A stretch of DNA of 39,650 nucleotides from Asparagopsis taxiformis. Its lineage: Eukaryota > Rhodophyta > Florideophyceae > Bonnemaisoniales > Bonnemaisoniaceae. The stretch covers positions 1 to 39,650 of the forward strand of contig JALQPE010000402.1 in assembly GCA_030407315.1 (NCBI GenBank). The letters are read 5' to 3'. The notes below the pieces were generated by a model that saw only the letters and a list, made by a program, of their open reading frames with translations, ran no database searches and was not told the DNA's origin. A program made the translations under genes and the position numbers. Every line of letters starts with the position of its first letter. Positions within the stretch are counted from its first letter, which is position 1. This document shows positions 20,624 through 30,746 of this stretch, one piece after another.

Positions 20624-23600
20624 ATGGCTCCGAGACGGACTCCTATTCGAAAGAAAACCACAAGTCGTAGGACAAAGGCGAGATTCGATTCACTCAATGT
20701 GGCCAGTCCCAGTAAACAGCTTCCTGGGAAACTGCAGGGAGAAATCCGCAGCAGTGATGCAGCCTGCATGAACAAAGAAATCCCGAGAGGTAATGAGCTA
20801 CGACGTGAGTGTACCACAGATGACCTATTGGAGTCCCCAATCCCTATGGGTGACACAATAGAAGGTTGTATTGATGTGTACAGCAACAACGATGAAGCTG
20901 GAAGTGACATCTACGTAGCATCGAGCACGCTAATGGAATCGGAAGAAGCAACCGGACGAGGTTCTGATTCCATTTCAACTGGAGGCCCGATAGACCGAAA
21001 TGCTGGGGATGAAGCATGTGGTGATTTCAAGGCATTACTACAATGGCCTGCGATGTATGGGGCTCTTCAGCTGAGTGGAACTCAAAGAATGACAAGAGCC
21101 CACTATGAAGGTACCCTGTTCGGAATGAATTTCCGCAGAGATCCAAGTGAGCACGTCCCGTCGGACTCTGTGATGCGACAGAAGATACTACCATTCTTGA
21201 GGAAACACTGCTATGCAAAGAGCTGTGACATCGAGTTTCCGATAGACCTTCGAAAGAGCGGAGCAAGAGCTGCACAGCATCGAGGTGCAGTAGGAACCCG
21301 TGGAACAACAGATGACAGAGACAATTGTGGAGGAATGGCGAAAGTTCGTATTGTACTCCCAAGCACATGGGCTCTGAAAGATGTCCAGACTCGACCAATC
21401 TTTGAATCATTCCGCAGTGATGCGAACAATCGAAGCTCGGAAGGAGAAAAATCAACCGCAGAGTGCAGCATTGAAGATTCGTTCATTGCAAAGTGCAGGA
21501 GGGGTGTTTTGAGCGACCCATTCGTTCGCACAGCAGTTGTTCCCATTGACAGCGATGGGAAAAAGGGTTTGAAGCACATTTATGTACCTGATGGAACAGC
21601 AATTCGAATCCGATGTCATCCAGGAGCTCGTCAGGTTGCCGTCATCGAAAGAGCAAAAGGGTTCAGGAAGAATGACAGAGATGGTGGGAAACCGAAGAGG
21701 AGAAGAGTGGCGGTTACGTCGTTGTGGGAACTTCATGCTAGGACCATAGTTACCTATGAGGCTCGACACGACGGTGAGCATGATGTGCATGTCGAAAAAT
21801 ATCTGCAGCCGCGAATGTCACATCTATTGGAATGGGAGAGGCAGCATGCTCTGCGAGCGATATCGCAATGTGTAATCGGAGCAGGAGCCAAGGGAAAAGG
21901 AACACGAGCTGGGGACGTGATAACCGTTCTATTACCAATTGGAATGGAAGAGGGTGATATTGTTCCACACGTCGTATTGGTGAACAGGTATTTGAAAGAG
22001 CAGGTCGGAGAAGCATCCACCATGTTACTTTGCTTTTCACCGGGCGCGAGCTTTGCTGAAGCCAGAAACCCGCCCGATAGACTAGGAAGCCCCAACTATG
22101 AAGAAATTCGTGTTTCAGGGGTGTTCTCGGATGGTTTCGGAGACCACAGGTCGCAATGGCACCCAGCGTCTCCGCGAGAAGATGCACCATGTTGGGGAAA
22201 GCTGGAGGATGGTCGAAACTACTTTGTTTACCGATTTCTCCTTTACACGGATGACTTTGAACCATTCACAAGCAGGAAGGGAAGTTTTGGTGGATGCTAT
22301 ATGTTACCTCTCAATCTACCGCCTCGGAAAAGGGGAAGCTACCAAGCGGTTCGAGTGATTGGTTTGCCACCTCCGGGAGTGTCCACAAATTGTGTATTGC
22401 GATATATCGTTCAAGATATAGTGCGAGGAAGCACAGAGGGTTTCCCAACGAAAAATGCAGAGGGAGAAGATGTTGTGGTATTTCTAGACCCAGTGGGGAG
22501 CATTGGAGACTATCCTGCAGTTTCACATACCCTGGATGTTCTTGGACACACATCAAACTCTCCGTGCCACATCTGCAGTTTCCGCAAATATGACCTGAGC
22601 AGTACTGGTGGCACGAAGAATGCATACACTTCGGTAGTGAACGGGCAAACATCGACGCATGCCAGGAGCAAGTATCGGAATGCATCGACACGTAAGGATG
22701 CCACAGAAACCCAGCTTCGCACTCTCGGACTGGCTGCAGAAGAAGGGGAAGATTTACCATTTCATGTCCTGAGCACTTCCTTGGAAGCAGTGCAGGAAGA
22801 AGTACCGAAGACGGAAAACGGAGTTTCAGTTGTCCCAGCAATTTTTGACCCGTACCGTTCCGCAGTGATAGCACCTGACCATCTATTGTCTGGACTGGCA
22901 CAAGATGTACTGAACGCTTGTATTTCAGCTGCCAGCCCACGAATTCGAGAGGTAGCTGAATTGCAAATTCTGGGCGCTCTGAAGAAGTTCAGGATGGGAA
23001 GGCAGAACCGTTTATTTGGAACCAACAATCTGCTTTCCATGAACATGAGTGACATATTCAGTGTGCTTCTGATAGCACCTATGGCATTCGAAAACGCAGC
23101 TCGAATGATGGATGGGAAAGGGGAAGGTCATCGTGAAAAATTTGATGGGGCCGTCAAACTAGTAGTGATGTTTCAGAAGCTGGTTTCGTGTATTAGTTTC
23201 ATGCCCGTATGGTGGAAAGACGGTCCCCATGAAGTAGAGACGGCTGACGGAGAAGGTGGCAGGAATGAATACATTCTGGGAAGAACTGTAGACTACGTGG
23301 AGACGTTGAATGAGTATTGTCGGAAAGTGAAGGGAGCAGGAGCACATTTGGACAAGCCTAATGTTCATCGTCTTGTCGAGTTTTGTGTTCATACGCTTCC
23401 TGCCTACGGCTCTGTGAAGCACGTGCAGGAGCTTATATTCGAACGGATGCATCAGCCGCTGAAGAAAGGTGTGAGAATGTCCAATCACCAAAGCGAACAG
23501 CTTTCAGCGCTGGAATTAGTTCTTGCGGATGACTGGCAGACGAGAGTGGCCATTGTTTTGCGCGAAATCGGCATGGAGCCACAACATTGGTCCTCGTCCG

Positions 23601-24427
23601 AATGCTCTCAAATGGTCAACGTTCTTTCACAGGAGCTAGGGAGAGAAATAGATGTGGAAGACGAGGTAGTGAAAAACTGCTTCCAGGAACCGGTTCTCCA
23701 GCTTCTCTCCCAGCGTCGAGGAAAGATATTGTCGGCGGATGGTGAAATTGTGACGTGGAGAGGGCATGGAGGTATATCTATTGACGAGGTCAAGGAGTAC
23801 ATGAATGGAAAATGTGATATGGCAGAGGGTGCTGTAGGTGTTTTCAAACGGTTCTTTACCGAAAGGTACGGAAGCGGAACAAGCGGGTGTGGAAAGTATG
23901 CCGAATGGGTGAGAAGAGTTTCTAGAAGCACTACGACAGAGTGGGGAAGGAAAACAGTGCAGAGGTCTGGCTCTCTAGAATCAGGAGCTATCATCCATGC
24001 TGTTTGCCCTGAACAGAGGATATGTGAGGATGGTGCAACTTCACAAGCGATTCTGTACCCGGCGTCTCGTCTCACATCAGAGATAATGCGGGGAAGAATT
24101 AATTATGAACCGCGGTTTTTTATTGTTCTAGCGTTCTTTATCCTGAGGAACGAGAGTGCGAGAGATGAGCAAGGTACAGCTTATGGAGTTTGCCTGGGTT
24201 TGCAAAAAACTGATGAAGGAGTGTTCAAGGTCGAAGAGAGGCGACGAACAGTAATTGTGGAGATGAGTGAGGGAGTCACTGAGGTGTTTGGTATGCACTA
24301 TTGCAATGGGAGTGTATGCGAATATGATGAGAACATGAGGGAGGTAAGGCACGGACCCGGACTGCTGGAGGGTGGAGAGATATATGCACTATGTAGGCGA
24401 GACGGATTTCCACCGAGGGCTGCATGA
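20624..24427 (+). CDS. Large Plavaka/Tnp2-like DNA transposase
   Basis: A 1267-residue protein in a single intact frame; the ATG at 20624 has A at -3 and G at +4. The N-terminus is strongly basic (MAPRRTPIRKKTTSRRTKAR), like a DNA-binding or nuclear signal tail, followed by an acidic disordered region. Core blocks: LLYTDDFEPF (D543/D544, candidate first catalytic acid) with a Gly-Cys-Tyr/LPLNLP segment after it; DYPAVSHTLDVLGHTSNSPC (from D629) with zinc-knuckle-like C648-x2-C651; APDHLLSGL (D752); and ELIFERMHQPLKKGVR (E940, H943). The sequence DYPA..GH..C..C is typical of the CACTA Tnp2/Plavaka set. The C-terminal 200 residues are beta-rich and of unknown role. It is only distantly like the transposase at 8489, so a second element family is present. 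The intact length suggests recent or current activity. Confidence 0.72.
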   Translation: MAPRRTPIRKKTTSRRTKARFDSLNVASPSKQLPGKLQGEIRSSDAACMNKEIPRGNELRRECTTDDLLESPIPMGDTIEGCIDVYSNNDEAGSDIYVASSTLMESEEATGRGSDSISTGGPIDRNAGDEACGDFKALLQWPAMYGALQLSGTQRMTRAHYEGTLFGMNFRRDPSEHVPSDSVMRQKILPFLRKHCYAKSCDIEFPIDLRKSGARAAQHRGAVGTRGTTDDRDNCGGMAKVRIVLPSTWALKDVQTRPIFESFRSDANNRSSEGEKSTAECSIEDSFIAKCRRGVLSDPFVRTAVVPIDSDGKKGLKHIYVPDGTAIRIRCHPGARQVAVIERAKGFRKNDRDGGKPKRRRVAVTSLWELHARTIVTYEARHDGEHDVHVEKYLQPRMSHLLEWERQHALRAISQCVIGAGAKGKGTRAGDVITVLLPIGMEEGDIVPHVVLVNRYLKEQVGEASTMLLCFSPGASFAEARNPPDRLGSPNYEEIRVSGVFSDGFGDHRSQWHPASPREDAPCWGKLEDGRNYFVYRFLLYTDDFEPFTSRKGSFGGCYMLPLNLPPRKRGSYQAVRVIGLPPPGVSTNCVLRYIVQDIVRGSTEGFPTKNAEGEDVVVFLDPVGSIGDYPAVSHTLDVLGHTSNSPCHICSFRKYDLSSTGGTKNAYTSVVNGQTSTHARSKYRNASTRKDATETQLRTLGLAAEEGEDLPFHVLSTSLEAVQEEVPKTENGVSVVPAIFDPYRSAVIAPDHLLSGLAQDVLNACISAASPRIREVAELQILGALKKFRMGRQNRLFGTNNLLSMNMSDIFSVLLIAPMAFENAARMMDGKGEGHREKFDGAVKLVVMFQKLVSCISFMPVWWKDGPHEVETADGEGGRNEYILGRTVDYVETLNEYCRKVKGAGAHLDKPNVHRLVEFCVHTLPAYGSVKHVQELIFERMHQPLKKGVRMSNHQSEQLSALELVLADDWQTRVAIVLREIGMEPQHWSSSECSQMVNVLSQELGREIDVEDEVVKNCFQEPVLQLLSQRRGKILSADGEIVTWRGHGGISIDEVKEYMNGKCDMAEGAVGVFKRFFTERYGSGTSGCGKYAEWVRRVSRSTTTEWGRKTVQRSGSLESGAIIHAVCPEQRICEDGATSQAILYPASRLTSEIMRGRINYEPRFFIVLAFFILRNESARDEQGTAYGVCLGLQKTDEGVFKVEERRRTVIVEMSEGVTEVFGMHYCNGSVCEYDENMREVRHGPGLLEGGEIYALCRRDGFPPRAA

Positions 24428-24439
24428 TTTTTAGGGAAG

Positions 24440-24445
24440 AATAAA
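24440..24445 (+). terminator. Poly(A) signal AATAAA after the 1267-residue transposase
   Basis: AATAAA lies 13 bases after the stop codon at 24427, supporting this as a transcribed eukaryotic gene that ends here. Confidence 0.5.
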
Positions 24446-24547
24446 ATGAATAACCAGATGCATCACATATGAATTGTACACTCTAGGGCGGTGGTGGATT
24501 GGTGCAAAGTAGTGGGGAGAGGATCTGAGAGGATGGAGGGAGGTATG

Positions 24548-25089
24548 CTTACAGCAAAGTCATCGTTACGATGACTTTGCTGTAAGAAAACGTTTCCATT
24601 ACAGTGGCCAAGAATTTTTTACCGGGTAAAAAAATCGTGGCAGCTGTAATGATTTGCTTTCTTACAGCAAAGTCATCGTAACGATGACTTTGCTGTAAGG
24701 AACCGTTTCCTTGCAGTGGCCGAAGAATTTTTTACCGGGTAAAAAATCAGCAAGAAATTTTACCGGGTAAAAAAATTGTGGCCGCTGTAATGATTTGCTT
24801 TCTTACAGCAAAGTCATCGTTACGATGACTTTGCTGTAAGAAAACGTTTCATTACAGCGGCCACAATTTTTTACCCGGTAAAGAAATCATGGCTGCTGTA
24901 ATGTTTTCTTTTCTTACAGCAAAGTCATCGTAACGATGACTTTGCTGTAAGAAAACGTTTCATTACAGCGGCCACAATTTTTTTACCCGGTAAAGAAATC
25001 ATGGCTGCTGTAATGTTTTCTTTTCTTACAGCAAAGTCATCGTAACGATGACTTTGCTGTAAGAAAACGTTTCATTACAGCAAATTCAT
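24548..25089. repeat. Foldback palindrome cluster I (five cores)
   Basis: Five copies of a core palindrome (arms ACAGCAAAGTCATCG and CGATGACTTTGCTGT around one TTA or TAA step) lie at about 24550, 24664, 24805, 24917 and 25026. They alternate with a second palindrome whose arms are ATTACAGCGGCCACAAT and its inverse around ACCCGGT/ACCGGGT. Unlike clusters II-V it lacks clear outer ends, so it may be truncated. It lies between the transposase and the first ParB-dioxygenase gene. 25090-25900 beyond it holds no gene that I can support. Confidence 0.88.
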
Positions 25090-25900
25090 CGATAGTTAAG
25101 GTTAAGTAACCAACTTTAGGATGTCCAGAGGACCTGCTCGTTGTAAGGAATAAGGAATATTGATCAACTGACGAAGAGGAAGCATTTTGAATCGACTAGG
25201 GTAGGAACGCAATGAGATTTGGTATGCAAGAAAACTGAATCGCAGTAGTGAATAGGTAGTTGAAATGAATTCATATTGATGTTCTTTGGTGTATTGTCCA
25301 TTGGAGCACATTGAAAACCATTTATATGATCACCGTTTAAATAGTCTATGAATCCTTTGCAGCCGAGTACGCCAATAGGAAGAAATTCAAGCAGTGGCCT
25401 GCACGGGAACCGTTCATTTGTGAGTAGCAAAAGTTAGTGTAGAAATGAATTTTTCAGACTTGTAGGAGAGGTGGATCGTAGTAAATGTATAAAACTCACG
25501 TAGAATCGATTGATAGGAATCAATGGTACGGAAGAAGAAGCGAGGTGGAGAGTGTGGATGAAATAGGTTGTTGGAATATGAATGATAATTGACGTGGTGA
25601 GGTAAACGGGTTCGATTGCATTATATGCGCTAGAGGTACATACTATTAGGTGTAGATTGATGGAAAGGGCTAAACGCTTTGTGGAGGTATCAGGATCAGG
25701 TAGAGTCAGAGGTGCTGAGCGGGTGCAGCGTAAGGTTCATCAGGACTGAAGGTAGGTAGGGGATGTCTTGTCCGGACAGTATATGAGAGGAAGCTGAGAG
25801 ACGGGAAGCGCACTCGGAGGTACCACAATTGTGGATTTCATCGTCTACACAACATTTGAACAGAGAACCGATTGAACGAACTGAGATTGCAGGGATTACA

Positions 25901-27739
25901 ATGGGAGACAATAGTATCATGAATACTACAGCGGAGAAGAGCAATTCTCCTTCTGCTGAAGAGAAAAGCATCACTATTGCTCAGTACAGCTCTTCTAAAG
26001 TGCAAGTTGATCCTCGCAAAGTGAAATTTCCGACAGTGACCTCCCGTTTGGTGCGACCGGGTCGTGTAAACGAACTGGCCAGCATTTTCATGGATAGAGG
26101 TTTCTCTACCACTGGAACTATGATTACAGTCTGCAAAATGGAAGATAACGAAGGAGACGAGTTTTACTGCATCGATGGCTCTCATCGCATAGCTGCTCTG
26201 CAACTATGCCTGGAGAAGTACTCAGGAAAGAACAGGGATTCCTTGGAATTGGTTTGGGTACAACAGTTGATTGCGCCGAACGGGCGTCTAATTTTCGATG
26301 CGCTGGAGGTTCTGAAACTGTCTCTCGAAGCCAATATACAAACTCACGATGTCGCTTCTGTGAGCATTGCCGACAATGTGTGTGCGGTCATAGAGTTTCT
26401 CAGGTTTTCCAACCAGATGGATCTTCCTGTTGTCCGGCTTATTCCTATTCTGAAAGAAGTGAGCTATATTCTGCCGTCCGACAGGAACCGTTCGGAGAAC
26501 TCGTATAGGCAGTACATCAACATTGCGAAGGGGTTCAATCGCACAGACAGCGTTGCTTTCGTGTACTGGAGCTCTATCCCTAGCGTTTACAATGCTTTGG
26601 ATAGGAACAGAGAAATCGAGGATGCAAGAACCGAGGGAAGAGATCCGGACTTTTCTCGAATTGACTCTGCCGATATGTACGGGTGCGTGCTCGATCTTGT
26701 CAATAACGCAATATTCCGCAATGGCACGGACGGACGCGGGACGCGCGATAAGGAGTGGTTCCAGTGGTTTGTGCTCGAGATGACAGCGTCGTGGACAAGG
26801 ATGAGGAGGAAGAGAGGACTTGTCAGAAATATCGGAAGCGGAAGTCCGTTCACGATGCGCACTTGGCTACTGGCTCTGTTGGCCATCTATGATATGGCAG
26901 AGGTCGTCCGCAAGTGGTTGAACTCTGCAACGATGGAGGAATTCGTGCGAACGGATTTGGCAGCAGAAAACGCGAAGGAGGTCGGGGATAATGATCATCG
27001 CATTGGAGAGCGCATTGTATTCGTCCTTGTCGACTTTCATGACGACGTGGTAGACAGTAGCAGTCTGAGAACCAAGAACGGGATGTTTACAAACAGTTTT
27101 TACGACAAACTGGAATATGCTACCGGGACAAAGGCAATGCAGGAGACGAAAGCGGAGGAGGAGAGGGAACGGAATCGCATGACCCCCGGAGAAATAGAAA
27201 AAGCACTTGTTGATGGCGCCAAAGCAGAAGACGAAGAAGCACCTACTGCCGCAGAACAGGGAAATAATTCTACAGAGAAGGAAACTGTGGAAACTTCTGG
27301 TCCTGTTCAAGCAGAAGAAGGAGTATCTGCCGAAGCCCAAGCAGAGCAGGAAGTTTCTGCTGTTGTGGAGGAAGAACAGGAAATTACTCCAAATGTGGTG
27401 GCTGAAGAAGTGATTCCTGCTGTCGCGACGAAAGCAATAGAAGAGGCACCTCTGAGCACCCCGAAAGAAGCAGAAGACCGTCCTGCCGCAGCAAAAGAGG
27501 GAGGACAGGAACGTCCTGCCACGCGTCTTGCAGCAGCTGAGAAGAGGGAAGCAGAACGTCTTGCTGTTCTCCAAAAGAACAGGAACGTCTTTCAGCTTCA
27601 AGGGCAGAGCGGGAAAGTCGTGCCAGGGATAATTCGCCGGGAAGGATTGTCAGAGAAGATCTTCCTCAGGGAAGGAAACAAAGCGGCGATACGCAAAGTC
27701 TGGATATCAACTTGGACAATAGTGGTCGCATGGACATAG
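25901..27739 (+). CDS. ParB-like (DGSHR) domain protein, N-terminal half of a dioxygenase fusion (copy 1)
   Basis: The frame opens at 25829, but the first ATG in good context (ACAATGG) is at 25901. The ParB/Srx-like domain covers about residues 30-130: SRLVRPGRVNELASIFMDRG, then FYCIDGSHRIAAL with D92-G-S-H95-R96. The DGxHR signature occurs in ParB-like and DndB-type domains of DNA-related bacterial systems; canonical chromosomal ParB has GERRxRA instead, so DNA segregation is unlikely. A helical region with SIADNVCAVIEFLRF and KGFNRTDSVAFVYWSSIP follows and is shared with the copy at 30747. The end is a Glu/Ala-rich low-complexity linker. After an A-run at 27573-27576 the sensible reading moves to the next frame (EQERLSASRAERES and on), so residues beyond about 558 are out-of-frame. 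The original protein continued into the dioxygenase at 27712, about 1040 residues in all. Confidence 0.75.
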   Translation: MGDNSIMNTTAEKSNSPSAEEKSITIAQYSSSKVQVDPRKVKFPTVTSRLVRPGRVNELASIFMDRGFSTTGTMITVCKMEDNEGDEFYCIDGSHRIAALQLCLEKYSGKNRDSLELVWVQQLIAPNGRLIFDALEVLKLSLEANIQTHDVASVSIADNVCAVIEFLRFSNQMDLPVVRLIPILKEVSYILPSDRNRSENSYRQYINIAKGFNRTDSVAFVYWSSIPSVYNALDRNREIEDARTEGRDPDFSRIDSADMYGCVLDLVNNAIFRNGTDGRGTRDKEWFQWFVLEMTASWTRMRRKRGLVRNIGSGSPFTMRTWLLALLAIYDMAEVVRKWLNSATMEEFVRTDLAAENAKEVGDNDHRIGERIVFVLVDFHDDVVDSSSLRTKNGMFTNSFYDKLEYATGTKAMQETKAEEERERNRMTPGEIEKALVDGAKAEDEEAPTAAEQGNNSTEKETVETSGPVQAEEGVSAEAQAEQEVSAVVEEEQEITPNVVAEEVIPAVATKAIEEAPLSTPKEAEDRPAAAKEGGQERPATRLAAAEKREAERLAVLQKNRNVFQLQGQSGKVVPGIIRREGLSEKIFLREGNKAAIRKVWISTWTIVVAWT

Positions 27740-29022
27740 ACACGCCTGGACAACAAGCTGGAGATGCGCAGAACCGCTCTGTGATATTGAAACTTCGAAT
27801 CAGGACACCAGAAACTTACAGCACTAGCCCGGCCGAAGTGGACAAGGAGAATTCGGGAAGAAGCAGGAGTTCTGGTGGAAGCGGCGATGAAAACGAGTCC
27901 AGGTTGGATAAGAAGCGAAGAAGGGAAGATACTAGCGCGAAGTTTTCTGAGCCCAATACGCCGGATGACAACATTGAGATTGGGCCTCCCCGGAAAAAGA
28001 AGAGTAGAGTCAATGCAAGAAAACGAACGACTGGAGAAGAAGCACCACTCTTCACTGACGAGCAAGAAAACTCCCTTCCAGACCGCACATTCGCAGAGGA
28101 CATACCTGAGAAGCTGCCTTTATGCGTTCCTTCCAACTCGAGAATGAAGTATTATATCACAGAAGAAGACATTGATACAATCCGGACGGAGATAATGGAA
28201 GCAGCTGCAGGCTACTCTACTTTGGTATGTCCCCTCGGTTCTTGTGAAAGCCAACAATACTTCAGCTACCAGAGAAGAATGATCGACGAGCTTGGTTACG
28301 TGGTGTTGCAAGACATTTTCTCTTCTACTACAGTGGGAGCAGCTACGCACGAGTTATTCACACAGATGGCCAGCACATTCCAAGGTACTACAAGTGGCTC
28401 AAGTGCAAGTCAGAAGAACCCGTGGAAACCACTTCGACCGAAAGACAGCACTGGTGTATTCAAGACGGACCGGAAAAGCATCTGCGATGACCTTGAGCAA
28501 GAAAGCGCGCGGCAGTACAGGAACAAGCTGATTCTGGAGCTAGGTAAGGCGATTTGTGCGGAGAACCTGAAGCTCGGGTTTGGAAGAGAAGAAGCGGTGG
28601 TCTTTCCAGAAACGGGTCTTCGTCTGATTTTGACCGCAGAAGGTAGTCAGGAGCAACTTATGCATACCGATGTTCCCGTCCGTGAGGGAACTGGAACTGG
28701 TCCTCTCAACTCGCCATCATATTTCATGATGGCTGCTGGTGCGGATGGGTTCATCATTCGTATCGCCAAGTTCAGCCATGTGTGCCTAAGTCATCCAGCG
28801 AAAGACAAGTACCGCGTGCCAGTGACGAACGTGCGCATCCCACCGTATTCCCTGCTTGTATGCCGAACGGACGTGTATCACGGAGGAATGGGATTCGCGG
28901 AGGGTCGTTCTTCGGTGAGGTACCAGCATCCTATCCGGTCCCATCTATCACTGCGAACTTCCAGGGAGAAGTTGCTACAGCCTCCCTTCAATGTCAACTA
29001 CTGGGAGCGTTTAGATATCTGA
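27712..29022 (+). CDS. 2-oxoglutarate/Fe(II) dioxygenase-like domain, C-terminal half of the fusion (copy 1)
   Basis: 436 residues from the ATG at 27712, but the frame reads sensibly back to 27577, so this is the C-terminal part of the gene starting at 25901, split by one frameshift. After a Ser/Lys-rich linker with NLS-like clusters (KKRRRED, RKKKSR), a globular domain starts near 28140 (SRMKYYITEEDIDTIR). The double-stranded beta-helix signature is H-x-D at 28663/28669 (LMHTDVPV), a distal His at 28879 (DVYHGGMGF) and an Arg at 28918 (VRYQHP), in the order expected for iron and 2-oxoglutarate binding. PPYSLLVCRTDVYH matches the strand before the distal His. The substrate cannot be read: TET/JBP-like base oxidation, AlkB-like demethylation or a protein substrate are all possible. 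All three metal-binding residues are present. Confidence 0.72.
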   Translation: MDNSGRMDIDTPGQQAGDAQNRSVILKLRIRTPETYSTSPAEVDKENSGRSRSSGGSGDENESRLDKKRRREDTSAKFSEPNTPDDNIEIGPPRKKKSRVNARKRTTGEEAPLFTDEQENSLPDRTFAEDIPEKLPLCVPSNSRMKYYITEEDIDTIRTEIMEAAAGYSTLVCPLGSCESQQYFSYQRRMIDELGYVVLQDIFSSTTVGAATHELFTQMASTFQGTTSGSSASQKNPWKPLRPKDSTGVFKTDRKSICDDLEQESARQYRNKLILELGKAICAENLKLGFGREEAVVFPETGLRLILTAEGSQEQLMHTDVPVREGTGTGPLNSPSYFMMAAGADGFIIRIAKFSHVCLSHPAKDKYRVPVTNVRIPPYSLLVCRTDVYHGGMGFAEGRSSVRYQHPIRSHLSLRTSREKLLQPPFNVNYWERLDI

Positions 29023-29242
29023 TGAAATTAGTTCTTAATAGCATTCTATGGCAGGCATCAAGGCCGCCTTCAAGTAAACGATGAAAGTTAGGCTAGTACA
29101 TGACGTTTGCGTATGTAGACGGGTCGGAGATATACAATACTCAATTTAATATGAGAAGGGGAGGAAACTATGGTGGGCACTACTAGAATAGAACAAGGTA
29201 ATATCGCAGTCGTCTTTGGTTACAACATTGAGGTGAGGAAGG

Positions 29243-29555
29243 CTTACAGATGATGCAGTTTCGCTGGGGTGCTGACAGCAAAGTCATCGTTACGATGACT
29301 TTGCTGTAATGATTTGATTTCTTACAGCAAAGTCATCGTAACGATGACTAAGCAAATCATTCATCGACGATGACTTTGCTGTAAGAAATCAAATCATTAC
29401 AGCGGCCACAATTTTTTACCGGGTAAAAAATTCTTGCTGATTTTTTTACCCGGTAAAATTTTCTCACCACTGTAATCAAACCTTTCCTTACAGCAAAGTC
29501 ATCGTAACGATGACTTTGCTGTAAGCATCCCGGGTAAACGGCTTCGGCTGTAAGC
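29243..29555. repeat. Foldback element II
   Basis: Bounded by inverted ends: left CTTACAGATGATGCAGTTT, right AAACGGCTTCGGCTGTAAG. Inside are core palindromes (ACAGCAAAGTCATCG arms) near 29276, 29324 (broken) and 29490, plus the ACCGGGTAAAAAA/TTTTTTACCCGGT palindrome at about 29415-29455. It lies 220 bases after the dioxygenase stop. Between the stop and the element, and from 29556 to 30095, I see no gene. Confidence 0.85.
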
Positions 29556-30095
29556 GGTTGGGAGTTTCGTCCGTCTCCCACCCTGGGAAGGGTGAGAAGG
29601 GAAGTGTGGAGCCGGGAACATCGTACAACGATGGTTTGGACGACTGTTGACGGCTCTGGGGAGCACTCTGCGTCGTGCAAGCCTGGTTTGCGCTGGCTGC
29701 ACTACCTGGTATTGAACGGTTCTGTGCGCAAAGTTTACTCATGAAGGAGGTAGGGTGTTGTGTACCACACCAACCATAGTTACTAACATTTGCAGTGTAC
29801 TCTAGTGATGTAATTATTATTCTAGTTTCTAACTATACAATGATATTAAGTAAGTCAGATGTGCACAGAGCATGGTCTAAGCCTAGCACGGTAGAGAAAG
29901 ATGGAAGAAAGATTGAAGGGTAGGCATGCAGAGGTATGAAGGCAGCAGTATGTGTAGACTATGGCAGTGGTAAGAAAATATTTCATGCACCAAAGGGTGG
30001 GTAGAGTGACATTAGAGAGGTGGTGTGTAGGGGGAAGGTAGGTGGAGATGATGAAGGAGGACAACAGAAACGAGAGCGAGGGTTGAGACCAACGG

Positions 30096-30418
30096 CTTAC
30101 AGATGGAGCAGTTTACCAAGGATGCTTACAGCAAAGTCATCGTTACGATGACTTTGCTGTAAGGAAAGGTTTCATTACAGTGGCCATGATTTCTTTACCC
30201 GGTAAAAAAATTCCTGGCCGCTGTAATGAAAACGTTTTCTTACAGCAAAGTCATCGTAACGATGACTTTGCTGTCAGGAAACAAAACATTACAGTGGCCA
30301 TGATTTCTTTACCCGGTAAAAAATTCCTGGCCTCTGTAATGAAACGTTTCCTTACAGCAAAGTCATCGTAACGATGGCTTTGCTGTAAGGATCCTTGGTA
30401 AACTGCCTGAGCTGTAAT
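30096..30418. repeat. Foldback element III
   Basis: Inverted ends CTTACAGATGGAGCAGTTTACC and (reading right) GGTAAACTGCCTGAGCTGTAA. Three core palindromes near 30125, 30239 and 30353 alternate with two copies of the TTACAGTGGCCATGATTTC palindrome. The element is complete and ends 330 bases before the start of the second ParB-dioxygenase gene. Confidence 0.87.
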
Positions 30419-30746
30419 TGTCGTACAACGAAAAGTGATGTGGAAGGTTCGGATTGGTCAACCGCTGAATATCATTACCAGGGTGTATACTAATAGGAAT
30501 ATGTCAGATCTCTAAGTTTCGCCTATCTTACTCAGCTTACGCAGCAAAACAGCTTGTCGTTCAGATCTTCTTCTCTCTTTCTCAATCTTTCACTCTTCGT
30601 TTGTCAATCACTCACCAAAGCAATGGCTCAACAATCCCCCACGCTTTCGACCGCCAGGTGCGCTCTGCCAGCCGCCGTGACAACGATTCTCCCACTCCTT
30701 CTTCCTTCTTCCCTCTCCTTCTCCTTCTCTGGCCCCCCCTGTCCCC

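Noticed and set aside
21750..22940. Minus-strand frames of 171 and 209 residues inside the large transposase gene
   Set aside because: Antisense shadows of a long, well-supported plus-strand coding region; no domain is seen.
25901..29022. Chromosome-segregation ParB and partition locus
   Set aside because: The signature is DGSHR, not the GERRxRA box of segregation ParB, there is no ParA-like ATPase nearby, and the context is eukaryotic.
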